From the NCBI RefSeq assembly GCF_041596335.1, contig NZ_JBFHIT010000004.1:62001-126000 (forward strand): 64,000 nt of DNA. Reading direction: 5' to 3'. The notes below the pieces were generated by a model. It saw only the letters and a list, made by a program, of their open reading frames with translations, was not told the origin of the DNA and searched no databases. Below are positions 1 through 8,818 of this stretch, one piece after another. Position 1 is the first letter of the stretch, and every line of letters starts with the position of its first letter. Source of the stretch: Mangrovibacterium sp041596335 (GTDB lineage: Bacteria; Bacteroidota; Bacteroidia; Bacteroidales; Prolixibacteraceae). Both the position numbers and the translations under genes were made by a program.

Positions 1-2496
1 GTGAACAATGACCGGGGAGATGATTTCAGAGACAATTTCCCTTTGGTTTGGAACCACGAACACTGGCATCCTATCCATGGCGGTATTTACCGGAATGTAT
101 TTCTGCATACCATGGATCCGCTTCACATTACATTGCCCTTGTATGATAATTTAAAGACGGTTGGTACCTATGTGTACGCTGAGAATATCAGCAAGGAGAA
201 TGCGGATGTGTATGTAGAGGCCGAAATATTTAACGAATATGATGCAGATAAAGATATTTCGGTAGAGGCACTTATATACGATAATCAAGGGAATTTAGTC
301 TCTACTGCAAGCTCTTCGACCGAATTAAAAGCAGGTCAAAAACAAATCGTTACCGCAAAAGCCACAGTTGAAAATCCTCAGTTATGGTACACTCGCTACC
401 CTTATATGTACAAGGTACTTACTGTTGTAAAAGAAGGCGAAACTGTTGTTGATACTTATGAGTCTCCACTGGGGATTCGCACCTTCGAATTTAATAAGGA
501 CTCTGGCTTTTACAATAACGGCGAGTATGCCAAATTGCACGGCTGGGGACAAAAACCAACTAACAGCTGGGCAGGTTTGGGAACGGCATTACCAGACTGG
601 TTGCGCGATTTCACTTATCAGTTGATGGATGAAGCCGGAGGTAACTTTATTCGATGGGGACATTGTGCCGGCTCACCGGCTGAGATCGCGATGGGTGATA
701 AATATGGTTTTGTAACCTTAATGCCGGGCGTTGCCGGAGAATCGGAAGATGAAGGAGAGACCTGGGATATTCGTATTGCTGCTTTCCGCGATATGGTGGT
801 GTATTATCGCAATCACCCTTCTATTTTCATTTGGGAAGGTGGTAACTGGGCCGAGTCGGCTCCGCATTACGAGCAAATTCTTGATGTGATCAATACCTAC
901 GACTCAAAAGGTAAACGATTGATGGGGAACCGACGGGCCGATTTGGCCGACCATTCCGTTAATTATGTCAGCATTGAAATTGGCACCGAAGGATGGGAAG
1001 GTGAATTTACGAACCTGCCAATCGTTGAAAGCGAATATTGCAGGGATGAATCACCTCGCCGTTCATGGGATGAGTATTCTCCGGACGACAATTTCTTTAG
1101 CCATCCCAATTTCAAGCTTAATACCTACAAGCTGACATCTGAGGACTTCGCTGTAAGGCAAGCCGATCACTGGTGGAATAAAATGGGTAAGAAACCTTAT
1201 CACAGTGGCGGCGCTAACTGGGTGTTTTCAGATGGCCCTCATGGAGGTCGCTGCCCGACCGAAGTAACGCGTGCCAGTGGTGAAGTTGATGGCGTTCGCT
1301 TACCAAAAGAAGCTTTTTATGCTCTAAAATCGATGTGGCGCCCCGAACCTCAGGTGCACATTGTTGGACACTGGAATTACACAGAAGACACAAAAAAGAC
1401 GATGTATGTCGTTTCCAACTGCGCTGCAGTTAAGTTATATGTCAACAATGAGTTGATCGGCATCGACACGATCCCCGATAATGGGTATGTTTTCGAATTC
1501 CCCGACGTTCAGTGGAAATCAGGAGAGATAAAAGCTGAAGCATTTATTGCCGATGAATTACGGGTTGCACAAGCCAAGAAGACCATTGGTGAGCCGGTAG
1601 CCATAAAACTAAGCCCGATCACAGGGCCAAAAGGATGGCTGGCTGATGGATCGGATATCGTTTTGCTCGACGTTGAGGTAGTGGATAAAGACGGACAACG
1701 CTGCCCGTTGGATAAAGGACGAATTGATTTTACGGTATCCGGTGCGGCTATCTGGCGCGGTGGTTACAACAGCGGATTGGAGAATTCGACAAATAATTTG
1801 TATCTAAATACCGAATGTGGGATCAACCGTGTCGCATTGCGTTCGTTGTTGCAAGCCGGAACGGTAACGGTTACCGCTACGCGTGAAGGATTAAAACCGG
1901 CAACGATCGAATTGACTTCGCTGAAGGTCGATTTTGCCGATGGTCTGTCAACCGAAATGCCACAGGTGTTTGAGGTATTGGCAACCGAAGAACCGATGCC
2001 TGTTCATACGCCATTCATTCCACCATTTACTCCGGGTGAAAATATTAAGAGTAAGCTATTTACGAAGTTTAGCTACACCGGCGATTCTCCGGCCATGTTG
2101 CGGACAAACGCGATGTGGGGAAAGAAAGCATATACCGATTTGCCCTATAATTATACCACAATTCCCCGATATCTAAACGGTTCGGAATATGTCCGTATGC
2201 CAAACTCCGATAATCGATATTGGGCGCGCGACCAGTTGCAATTTGTGGCAGGAGCAGACATGACCATTTATGTCGGACACGACGACCGGGTGGCACGTCC
2301 CAAGTTCCTGAAAGAGAATTATACCGATACCGGAGATGATTTCAAGTTGGGTGACGTCACCATGTCGTTGTTTAAACGCGAAGCAAAAGCCGGTGAAAGC
2401 ATCATCATGGCCGGGAATTGCGATGGAAATGCACCCGAAGATTGCCGCATGTATGTGGTGTTGGCAAAAGAAAAAAACGGAGGCAACGAAAACTAA
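1..2496 (+). CDS. GH2-family glycoside hydrolase, left-truncated
   Basis: The gene enters from the left edge, so its signal peptide and the first part of the sugar-binding jelly roll are missing; the GTG at base 1 is only the first visible codon. The remaining 831 residues begin with a GH2 sugar-binding motif (HGGIYRNV, about residues 26-33), then an Ig-like domain, a TIM barrel (about 160-450), further beta domains and a C-terminal accessory beta domain (about 680-826). The barrel has the GH2 landmark HPSIFIW, but the usual Asn-Glu acid/base pair reads Asn282-Trp283; the nearest Glu residues are E279 and E285. The likely nucleophile is Glu345 in ESEYC. GH2 members remove beta-linked galactose, glucuronic acid and related sugars; the substrate cannot be read here. 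The next gene, a GH78 rhamnosidase, follows 41 bases later, suggesting one operon. Family sure, specificity and activity not. Confidence 0.85.
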   Translation: MNNDRGDDFRDNFPLVWNHEHWHPIHGGIYRNVFLHTMDPLHITLPLYDNLKTVGTYVYAENISKENADVYVEAEIFNEYDADKDISVEALIYDNQGNLVSTASSSTELKAGQKQIVTAKATVENPQLWYTRYPYMYKVLTVVKEGETVVDTYESPLGIRTFEFNKDSGFYNNGEYAKLHGWGQKPTNSWAGLGTALPDWLRDFTYQLMDEAGGNFIRWGHCAGSPAEIAMGDKYGFVTLMPGVAGESEDEGETWDIRIAAFRDMVVYYRNHPSIFIWEGGNWAESAPHYEQILDVINTYDSKGKRLMGNRRADLADHSVNYVSIEIGTEGWEGEFTNLPIVESEYCRDESPRRSWDEYSPDDNFFSHPNFKLNTYKLTSEDFAVRQADHWWNKMGKKPYHSGGANWVFSDGPHGGRCPTEVTRASGEVDGVRLPKEAFYALKSMWRPEPQVHIVGHWNYTEDTKKTMYVVSNCAAVKLYVNNELIGIDTIPDNGYVFEFPDVQWKSGEIKAEAFIADELRVAQAKKTIGEPVAIKLSPITGPKGWLADGSDIVLLDVEVVDKDGQRCPLDKGRIDFTVSGAAIWRGGYNSGLENSTNNLYLNTECGINRVALRSLLQAGTVTVTATREGLKPATIELTSLKVDFADGLSTEMPQVFEVLATEEPMPVHTPFIPPFTPGENIKSKLFTKFSYTGDSPAMLRTNAMWGKKAYTDLPYNYTTIPRYLNGSEYVRMPNSDNRYWARDQLQFVAGADMTIYVGHDDRVARPKFLKENYTDTGDDFKLGDVTMSLFKREAKAGESIIMAGNCDGNAPEDCRMYVVLAKEKNGGNEN

Positions 2497-2537
2497 CCGC
2501 GATAAAGAAACCATTTAGCGAATCAAATTTTTAGCTT

Positions 2538-5255
2538 ATGAATAGTATAATCAAATTTTTTCTGCTGTTGTTAGCTTGCAACTTAGCGAATAATGTTTCG
2601 GCTAAATTGCAAGTGGCAAATCCGGTTTGCGAATACCGGACGAACCCGGTAGGGATCGATGTTAAAAGCCCCCGGCTAAGCTGGAAAATGGTTTCCGATC
2701 AGCAAAATGTGTTGCAGGAAGCGTACGAGATTCGGGTAGCTCAATCACCCACGGATCTGGCCAGTCAAAAGCGATTGCACTGGACATCAGGCAAAGTTAA
2801 TTCCGCTCAATCGGTCAATGTTGAATATGACGGGCCAGTGCTAAAGTCGATGGAACGCCTCTGGTGGCAGGTCCGCATTTGGGACAACAAGGGCAAGGTA
2901 AGTTCGTGGAGCGAACCTGCTTACTGGGAAACAGGCATACTTAGTACCGATGAGTGGAAAGCTTCGTGGATTACGATGAAAGAAGAAGTTTCGGAAAAAT
3001 CATTGCCCGCGCAATACTATCGAAACGAATTCAACTGCTCGAAAAAGGTGGAATCAGCACGGGTTTATGTGACTTCGCTTGGCTTGTACCAGTTGTTTAT
3101 TAATGGCGAAAAAGTGGGCGATCAGCTTTTCACCCCGGGTTATACCAGCTACAAGAAACGGGTGCAGTATCAGGCCTACGATGTGACTTCCATGTTGCAA
3201 AAGGACAATGCAATTGGCGCCATGGTGGGCGATGGATGGTATCGCGGCTATATTGGCTGGGATGGCGACAAAGCTTATTATGGTGATAAACTTGCCTTGC
3301 TGGTGCAATTGCAAGTTACTTATGCCGATGGCACAAGTGAACTGATTGTATCCGATAAAAACTGGAAAGCATCGTACGGTGCAATTTTGGAATCTGACAT
3401 CTACAATGGTGAAAAATACGATGCCCGCAAAGAAATGTCAGGCTGGGCCAATACCGGCTTCGATGCTGGTAGCTGGGATGAAGTTGCTATTTTGAATCAT
3501 CCGAAAGATATTCTGGTTGCTTCAAACGGTTTGCCGGTTAAAGCCATTGAAGAAATCACGCCGATCGAGATTATCACTACTCCTAAAGGCGAATTGGTAC
3601 TCGATTTAGGGCAGAATATGGTTGGATATGTGCGCATGAAAGTGAATGGAAAAAGTGGCGACAAAGTAAAACTTCAGTTTGCCGAAGTACTGGATAAAGA
3701 TGGTAATTTTTATACAACAAACCTGCGAACAGCTGATGCTACCAATATTTATACCTTGAAAGGAGAGGGCGAAGAAGTTTACGAGCCTTATTTTACTTTT
3801 CACGGATTTCGGTATGTAAAACTTGAAGGTTATCCGGGAGAGGTCACAAAAGATAAAATTACCGGTATTGTCATTCATTCCGATATGAAGCCTACCGGTA
3901 CCTTCACTTGTTCCGATTCATTGATTAATCAATTGCAAAGCAACATTCAATGGGGACAACGCGATAATTTCCTGGATATTCCAACCGATTGCCCCCAACG
4001 CGATGAGCGGGTAGGTTGGACTGGTGATACGCAAGTTTTCAGCATGACCGCGGCCTTTAATTTTGGTGTGGCTCCTTTTTATACCAAATGGCTACGAGAT
4101 TTGGCTGCAGATCAGCGGCCAAACGGTCAGGTTCCGAATGTCATTCCTGATATGTGGAATAACAAACTGGGCGGCTGTGCCGGCTGGGCCGATGCTGCGC
4201 TTATTGTGCCCTGGACCGTGTATCGTGCTTATGGTGATAAGCGAATTTTGGAAGAACAGTACGAAAGCATGAAAGGCTGGGTGGAATACGTAAAAGAGCA
4301 TGCCGGCGATGATTACCTTTGGAACGAAAAACGTCACCAGTGGGGCGACTGGCTTTCTTTTCACTCTGACAATTCCGGCTATCCGGGCGCTTATACAGAA
4401 ACGGATTTTATTGCAACAGCCTATTATTATTACTCGACTTCCTTGCTGGCCAAAGTCGCTCGTATTTTAGGAAATGAAGCCGATGCCACAAAATATGAGG
4501 GGTTGGCTCCAAAGATCAGGGAAGCCTTTATCAAGGAATTTGTAACGGAAAACGGTCGCTTGGTTTCGCACACGCAAACAGCTTACGCTATGGCTATTTC
4601 GTTCGATCTTATTCCGGAGCATTTGCGTGAAAATGCGATCAACTACTTTGTCGATGATGTGAAAAAGTTCGGTCATCTTACAACAGGCTTTTTAGGAACT
4701 CCCTTGCTGTGCAGCACCTTGTCTGCAATTGGACGCGATGATCTGGCTTTCATGCTTCTGAACCGTAAAGAATTCCCGGGCTGGTTATATCCGGTTACGA
4801 TGGGGGCAACTACGATCTGGGAACGCTGGGATACCATGAAACCGGATGGATCGATCATCGAAGGGATGAACAGCTTTAATCATTACTCCTACGGTGCAAT
4901 CGGAGAGTGGTTATACACTTATGTGGCCGGATTAAGTATTGATGTTGAAAATCCCGGTTATAAGCACATCTTGTTCCATCCGCATCCTGGCGGAGGGCTA
5001 ACCAATGCAAAGGTTGAATTTGAATCCATGTATGGAGTCGTGAAATCGGCTTGGGAAACCCAAGGTGATAAATTTATTTATGAAGTAACAATTCCTGCTA
5101 ATTCAACTGGAACCGTAACGCTGCCCAATGCCGCAGGCAAGCAAGTATTGCTTAATTCAGACATCCTCAGTAACGAAATCAAGCAAGGTATAAGCGAGTC
5201 TGGTTCAAATTTGGCAATCAAACTAGGTTCCGGTAACTATCTGTTCGAGTACTAA
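2538..5255 (+). CDS. GH78 alpha-L-rhamnosidase, canonical type
   Basis: Secreted 905-residue inverting alpha-L-rhamnosidase that should remove terminal rhamnose from oligosaccharides. The start ATG leads into a hydrophobic signal (residues 1-22, ending VSA); an LLAC motif inside it could alternatively make this a lipoprotein. Domain order fits the bacterial GH78 layout: an N-terminal Ig-like domain (about 25-130), two beta-sandwich domains including the rhamnosidase N-domain (about 150-440), an (alpha/alpha)6 barrel (about 450-810) and a C-terminal beta domain. Both family signatures are intact: DERVGWTGD, with the likely general acid Glu490, and YGAIGEW, with the likely general base Glu790. 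Length is normal. It lies 41 bases after the GH2 gene and its stop is followed 30 bases later by the next start, so it is probably co-transcribed. This is the most conventional of the three GH78-like enzymes here and the best candidate for an active exo-rhamnosidase. Confidence 0.93.
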   Translation: MNSIIKFFLLLLACNLANNVSAKLQVANPVCEYRTNPVGIDVKSPRLSWKMVSDQQNVLQEAYEIRVAQSPTDLASQKRLHWTSGKVNSAQSVNVEYDGPVLKSMERLWWQVRIWDNKGKVSSWSEPAYWETGILSTDEWKASWITMKEEVSEKSLPAQYYRNEFNCSKKVESARVYVTSLGLYQLFINGEKVGDQLFTPGYTSYKKRVQYQAYDVTSMLQKDNAIGAMVGDGWYRGYIGWDGDKAYYGDKLALLVQLQVTYADGTSELIVSDKNWKASYGAILESDIYNGEKYDARKEMSGWANTGFDAGSWDEVAILNHPKDILVASNGLPVKAIEEITPIEIITTPKGELVLDLGQNMVGYVRMKVNGKSGDKVKLQFAEVLDKDGNFYTTNLRTADATNIYTLKGEGEEVYEPYFTFHGFRYVKLEGYPGEVTKDKITGIVIHSDMKPTGTFTCSDSLINQLQSNIQWGQRDNFLDIPTDCPQRDERVGWTGDTQVFSMTAAFNFGVAPFYTKWLRDLAADQRPNGQVPNVIPDMWNNKLGGCAGWADAALIVPWTVYRAYGDKRILEEQYESMKGWVEYVKEHAGDDYLWNEKRHQWGDWLSFHSDNSGYPGAYTETDFIATAYYYYSTSLLAKVARILGNEADATKYEGLAPKIREAFIKEFVTENGRLVSHTQTAYAMAISFDLIPEHLRENAINYFVDDVKKFGHLTTGFLGTPLLCSTLSAIGRDDLAFMLLNRKEFPGWLYPVTMGATTIWERWDTMKPDGSIIEGMNSFNHYSYGAIGEWLYTYVAGLSIDVENPGYKHILFHPHPGGGLTNAKVEFESMYGVVKSAWETQGDKFIYEVTIPANSTGTVTLPNAAGKQVLLNSDILSNEIKQGISESGSNLAIKLGSGNYLFEY

Positions 5256-5285
5256 GTGTTAAAATCGATCAAAATAAAATTAACG

Positions 5286-6134
5286 ATGAAAAAGCTAATT
5301 CTATTCTTCTTTGCCGGGTTGATTTTTACGAACGCCGCAATATCACAAGGCAGAATAAATCCTCCTGCAGGTCGTATTGCAGTTGTTGCCGATGGAAACT
5401 CACCCGACCCGGACGACCTGGGAGGAACGGCCGTTTCAATAGCCTTGCTACGTGCATCGGGTATGGAAAGTCGGTTGGTTCATTATTCTCATTCTTGCGA
5501 TTTGGTTCGGGTGAACCGAATTTCGGAAGCAGCTGAAAAAGAACGGCATGCCATGATGCAAACAACTTGCGATGGTACAGCAAGACGCTGGGGCGGTTTC
5601 GAGGGGTTAACTTTTTACGACGCCAAATGGCAATTGGATGAAACGATTAAAGATTTGGCAAAAGCCATCAACGCGTCAACAGCTGATGATCCGCTGTGGA
5701 TTGTTGAGGCTGGAGAACCCGATTTGATAGGTTTTGCGCTGGATGCAACGCCAAAAGAAAAGCACCGGTTTGTAAAAGTGATCACACATCACCCGGCAAA
5801 CGACGATGCCGGCGACTTTTACAAATGGCAGCAAATTCTGGATTTTGGTATCGAAGAGGTTCGCATTCCGGATCAGAATATAAATTTAAAAGTGTCTGAA
5901 GACCAGTGGAACTGGGCTATGAATCATGCTGATGACCGGATAAAGTTCATCTGGTTGATGGGAAAAATGGCCGAAGTGGACGATGTGGTTAAATTCCAGA
6001 AAGGTTATTGGGATTGTTCCGATGCCGGTATGGTGCTTTATTGGTTAACAGGTGCAAATGTTAGTGGTGGTTTAGAGCAAGGATCCGTTGAGGAGGTGAA
6101 GACTTTTCTGCTGGACTACATTGATAAGAATTAA
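5286..6134 (+). CDS. Secreted nucleoside-hydrolase-like protein of unknown function
   Basis: Exported 282-residue protein. I chose the ATG at 5286 because it opens directly into a clean signal peptide (MKKLILFFFAGLIF, ending AISQ); an upstream in-frame GTG at 5256 would touch the preceding stop and add a charged leader. The mature N-terminus carries ADGNSPDPDDLGG, resembling the Asp-rich calcium-binding loop of inosine-uridine nucleoside hydrolases (DTDPGxDD), and there is a second acidic site, THHPANDDAGDF. Those enzymes cleave N-ribosides, but related exported proteins in Bacteroidota and Planctomycetes glycan loci have no settled role. Being between rhamnosidases and exported suggests action on a glycan or a glycoside product, not nucleoside salvage. 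I recognise the motif, not the exact family, and assign no reaction. Confidence 0.7.
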   Translation: MKKLILFFFAGLIFTNAAISQGRINPPAGRIAVVADGNSPDPDDLGGTAVSIALLRASGMESRLVHYSHSCDLVRVNRISEAAEKERHAMMQTTCDGTARRWGGFEGLTFYDAKWQLDETIKDLAKAINASTADDPLWIVEAGEPDLIGFALDATPKEKHRFVKVITHHPANDDAGDFYKWQQILDFGIEEVRIPDQNINLKVSEDQWNWAMNHADDRIKFIWLMGKMAEVDDVVKFQKGYWDCSDAGMVLYWLTGANVSGGLEQGSVEEVKTFLLDYIDKN

Positions 6135-6148
6135 ATAAGGCATCCCGG

Positions 6149-6232
6149 ATGAGAAACGACTTAAAATATGCATTTGCTTTATTGCTTTTTTTGGTGACAA
6201 CCATTCATAGCCGGGGCCAAATCACTTTGTAA
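6149..6232 (+). pseudogene. Orphan signal-peptide remnant (27 codons)
   Basis: A 27-codon frame opens with ATG and reads like a complete export signal: charged start (MRNDLK), hydrophobic core (YAFALLLFLV) and a typical Bacteroidota cleavage end (SRGQ), then stops at TAA three codons later. The same frame stays open for another 41 codons after that stop, to 6358, without a recognisable domain. It sits exactly where another enzyme gene would be expected, 14 bases after the previous stop and 130 bases before the next start. I read it as the 5' end of a gene lost by deletion or decay; a real short exported peptide is less likely. Confidence 0.45.
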
Positions 6233-6362
6233 GCTAGGTATACCAATAAGGCTAACGCCAAAGGTATTATACCTTACCATCTTGATTTCCATAAAAGCAT
6301 AGTAATCATGTTGTCATGGCAACTGCAAAAAGTAAACTTCAAATTAAGCAATACTTGAACTC

Positions 6363-8720
6363 ATGTTACTGAAAAAGCAAACATTTATTGGGTTGATTTT
6401 ACTATTAACAACCTTATTTTCAAGCGTAAGCTATGCTGGTAATTCCGATTGGGGCAATGCCCAATGGATTTGGCAGCAAGAAGTGGGGCCGGCAAATACC
6501 TGGTTGGCCTTTCGCAATACATTCGATCTTAGTCAGGTACCTGCGGCGGCTTTGGCCAAAATAGCAGTAGATACCAAATATTGGTTATGGATAAATGGTG
6601 AGATGGTTTTGTTTGAAGGAGGTTTGGCACGTGGTGCAGCTCCAAATACCAATTACTACGATCCGGTGAATATTGCACCCTACCTGAAACAAGGCGAAAA
6701 TACCATCGCTATTTTGGTTTGGTACTGGGGAAACACGCACAAAACCCACGAAGATAGTGGAAAGGGAGGGCTTTATGTATCGTCAGATGAAGTACCCGAA
6801 ATCAACACAAACTCAAGCTGGAAAATGAAAGCTCATCCTGCTTACGATCCCAAGAGTGGAGGAAATGCCAGTCCAAACCGTGTGCAAGCCTTTAAGGTAC
6901 GCTTCGACGGGCGTAAAGCGATGGGTGACTGGACCGAAAATGCTTGGTACACAAACGGTTTTGACGATAGTGAATGGGATTATCCGGTGGCAAAAGGTGC
7001 TGCAAACAGTATGCCCTGGGGTAAATTGGTTGCGCGTGCTATTCCTCAATGGAATGATCGGGGATTGGCTGATTATGAATCCCTTTACCATGACTTTGGC
7101 TCCGAAAAGCTTAACCTTAAACTTCCTTTTATAAATAATACAGATTCGGTCATTGTAATTCAGGCAAAGCTTCCTTTCAACAAACAGGTCACTCCTTATT
7201 TAAAAGTGAAAAGTGAAGAAGGGAAAACGATTGTTGTGGATACCGACAATCCATTTAATCTGTTGACATCTACCTATATTACCAAAGATGGTATTCAGGA
7301 ATTCGAAGGATATACCTGGTTCAACGGACATATCATTGAATATCAAATACCAGCCGGAGTGGAGATTCTTGAACTAAAATACCGTTGGACTGGGGTAGGC
7401 GAAATGACCGGAACTTTTGAATGTAGCGACCAATATTTTACCCGCTTGTGGTGGATGGCGCGCAATACCCTTTACATATGCGCCCGTGACGGCTATATGG
7501 ATTGTCCGGACAGGGAACGAGGTTTGTGGATTGGCGATGTAGCCGATCAAACAGGAGCCATTTTCTATACTTTGGATGAGGCGGGACGCCGATTGCTGAA
7601 AAAAGGAATTGATAATACCATTGCCTATCGCAATGGTGATACTATCCAGGGATTAGCTCCCGGATTTGGAGCGTATCGGGGAAAGAGTAGTGAGTTGACA
7701 GGTCAAAGCCTGCAATTTATCGATCAGGTGGTATGGCAATACTATTTCAATACTGGTGACAAGGAAACACTCGCCAATGCCTATCCTTCTATTTTAAATT
7801 ATTTAAAACTTTGGGAAATGCAGCCCAACGGTTTGCCTCAACATCGTAAGGGGTATGCCAATTGGGTTGATTGGGGCGAGGATTCGGATCCAACTCCAAC
7901 AAACGTTGTCTTGTACTACATGGCGCTTAAGGCAACTAAAAACATGGCGCTCGCTTTAAATGAAAAGGAAGATGTGGCCTGGTACGATAATCGGATTGCA
8001 AGTATTGAAGCGAATTTTGACAAAGAATATTGGCAAGACACACGTTATGGGTCTAAAGATAAGCCAGTTGAAGAACGCGTGAGTGCACTGGCTATAATTA
8101 GTGGCCTGGCAAAAAAGGAACACTACGAAATTTTAGTGGACAGCGTATTGTTGCCTGTGCAAAAAGCCAGTCCGCACATGGAATGGATGGCCGAAGAAGC
8201 CATCATGCTTACCGGACAATACGATAAAGGGTTGTTGAGGATGAAGCAACGTTATGCATCGCAGGTTAACAATACCGATCTCACCACTTTGTACGAAAAA
8301 TTCGACGATAAAAAACCCGGAACTCCCAATCATGCCTGGAATGCTCCTAACTATGTGCTATCACGCTATATAGCTGGTGTAAAAGCTACCGATGTGGCAT
8401 GGGCAACCTTTGAAGTAAAACCAAATTTGGCTCATCTAACTTCGGTAAAACAAATTGTCCCCTCGGTTAAAGGTGATATTACAATTGAGATAAGCAAATC
8501 TGAAGATAGCTATACGCTTGATTTAATCTCTCCGGCTCAAACAATTGCAACCGTTTACCTTCCTAAAAATGATAAAGTGATCGTAAATGGCAAGTTAGTG
8601 TGGGAGAAAGGAAAATTTAAGAACGCAATAAGTCAGATTAAATTACAACAGTCAGGCGAAGAGTTTATCAGTTTTGAAGTTGAACCAGGTGTGTGGACGC
8701 TTGAGTCCATAAGCAATTAG
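6363..8720 (+). CDS. Divergent GH78-like alpha-L-rhamnosidase (tandem copy 1)
   Basis: Exported 785-residue enzyme; signal peptide at about 1-25 (ending SYA). A galactose-binding-like sandwich (WLWINGE at about 75-81; QGENTIAILVWYWG) precedes a six-hairpin barrel (about 340-690) and a C-terminal beta domain. The barrel has CPDRERGLWIGD (Asp383, Glu385), the counterpart of DERxGWTGD in ordinary GH78, so a general acid is present. The second GH78 signature is altered: where YGAIGEW carries the general base in the gene at 2538, this protein has NHAWNAPNYVLSRY with no Glu at the aligned position. It is closely similar in layout to the next gene, so the pair looks like an old tandem duplication. 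It probably acts on alpha-L-rhamnosides or a related sugar, but with different geometry or specificity. Periplasmic location is inferred from the simple signal peptide. Confidence 0.78.
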   Translation: MLLKKQTFIGLILLLTTLFSSVSYAGNSDWGNAQWIWQQEVGPANTWLAFRNTFDLSQVPAAALAKIAVDTKYWLWINGEMVLFEGGLARGAAPNTNYYDPVNIAPYLKQGENTIAILVWYWGNTHKTHEDSGKGGLYVSSDEVPEINTNSSWKMKAHPAYDPKSGGNASPNRVQAFKVRFDGRKAMGDWTENAWYTNGFDDSEWDYPVAKGAANSMPWGKLVARAIPQWNDRGLADYESLYHDFGSEKLNLKLPFINNTDSVIVIQAKLPFNKQVTPYLKVKSEEGKTIVVDTDNPFNLLTSTYITKDGIQEFEGYTWFNGHIIEYQIPAGVEILELKYRWTGVGEMTGTFECSDQYFTRLWWMARNTLYICARDGYMDCPDRERGLWIGDVADQTGAIFYTLDEAGRRLLKKGIDNTIAYRNGDTIQGLAPGFGAYRGKSSELTGQSLQFIDQVVWQYYFNTGDKETLANAYPSILNYLKLWEMQPNGLPQHRKGYANWVDWGEDSDPTPTNVVLYYMALKATKNMALALNEKEDVAWYDNRIASIEANFDKEYWQDTRYGSKDKPVEERVSALAIISGLAKKEHYEILVDSVLLPVQKASPHMEWMAEEAIMLTGQYDKGLLRMKQRYASQVNNTDLTTLYEKFDDKKPGTPNHAWNAPNYVLSRYIAGVKATDVAWATFEVKPNLAHLTSVKQIVPSVKGDITIEISKSEDSYTLDLISPAQTIATVYLPKNDKVIVNGKLVWEKGKFKNAISQIKLQQSGEEFISFEVEPGVWTLESISN

Positions 8721-8818
8721 CTCAACTTTAATAAATACAGGTTGGTGCAATTCGAGACAATGTGTGTTTGGGTAATTTATCGATAGTTAAAAAATACAAT
8801 TACGTTAAAAATTAATCT

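Noticed and set aside
5256..5285. GTG start that would extend the nucleoside-hydrolase-like protein
   Set aside because: It abuts the previous stop and places ten residues in front of a complete signal peptide; the ATG at 5286 is better.
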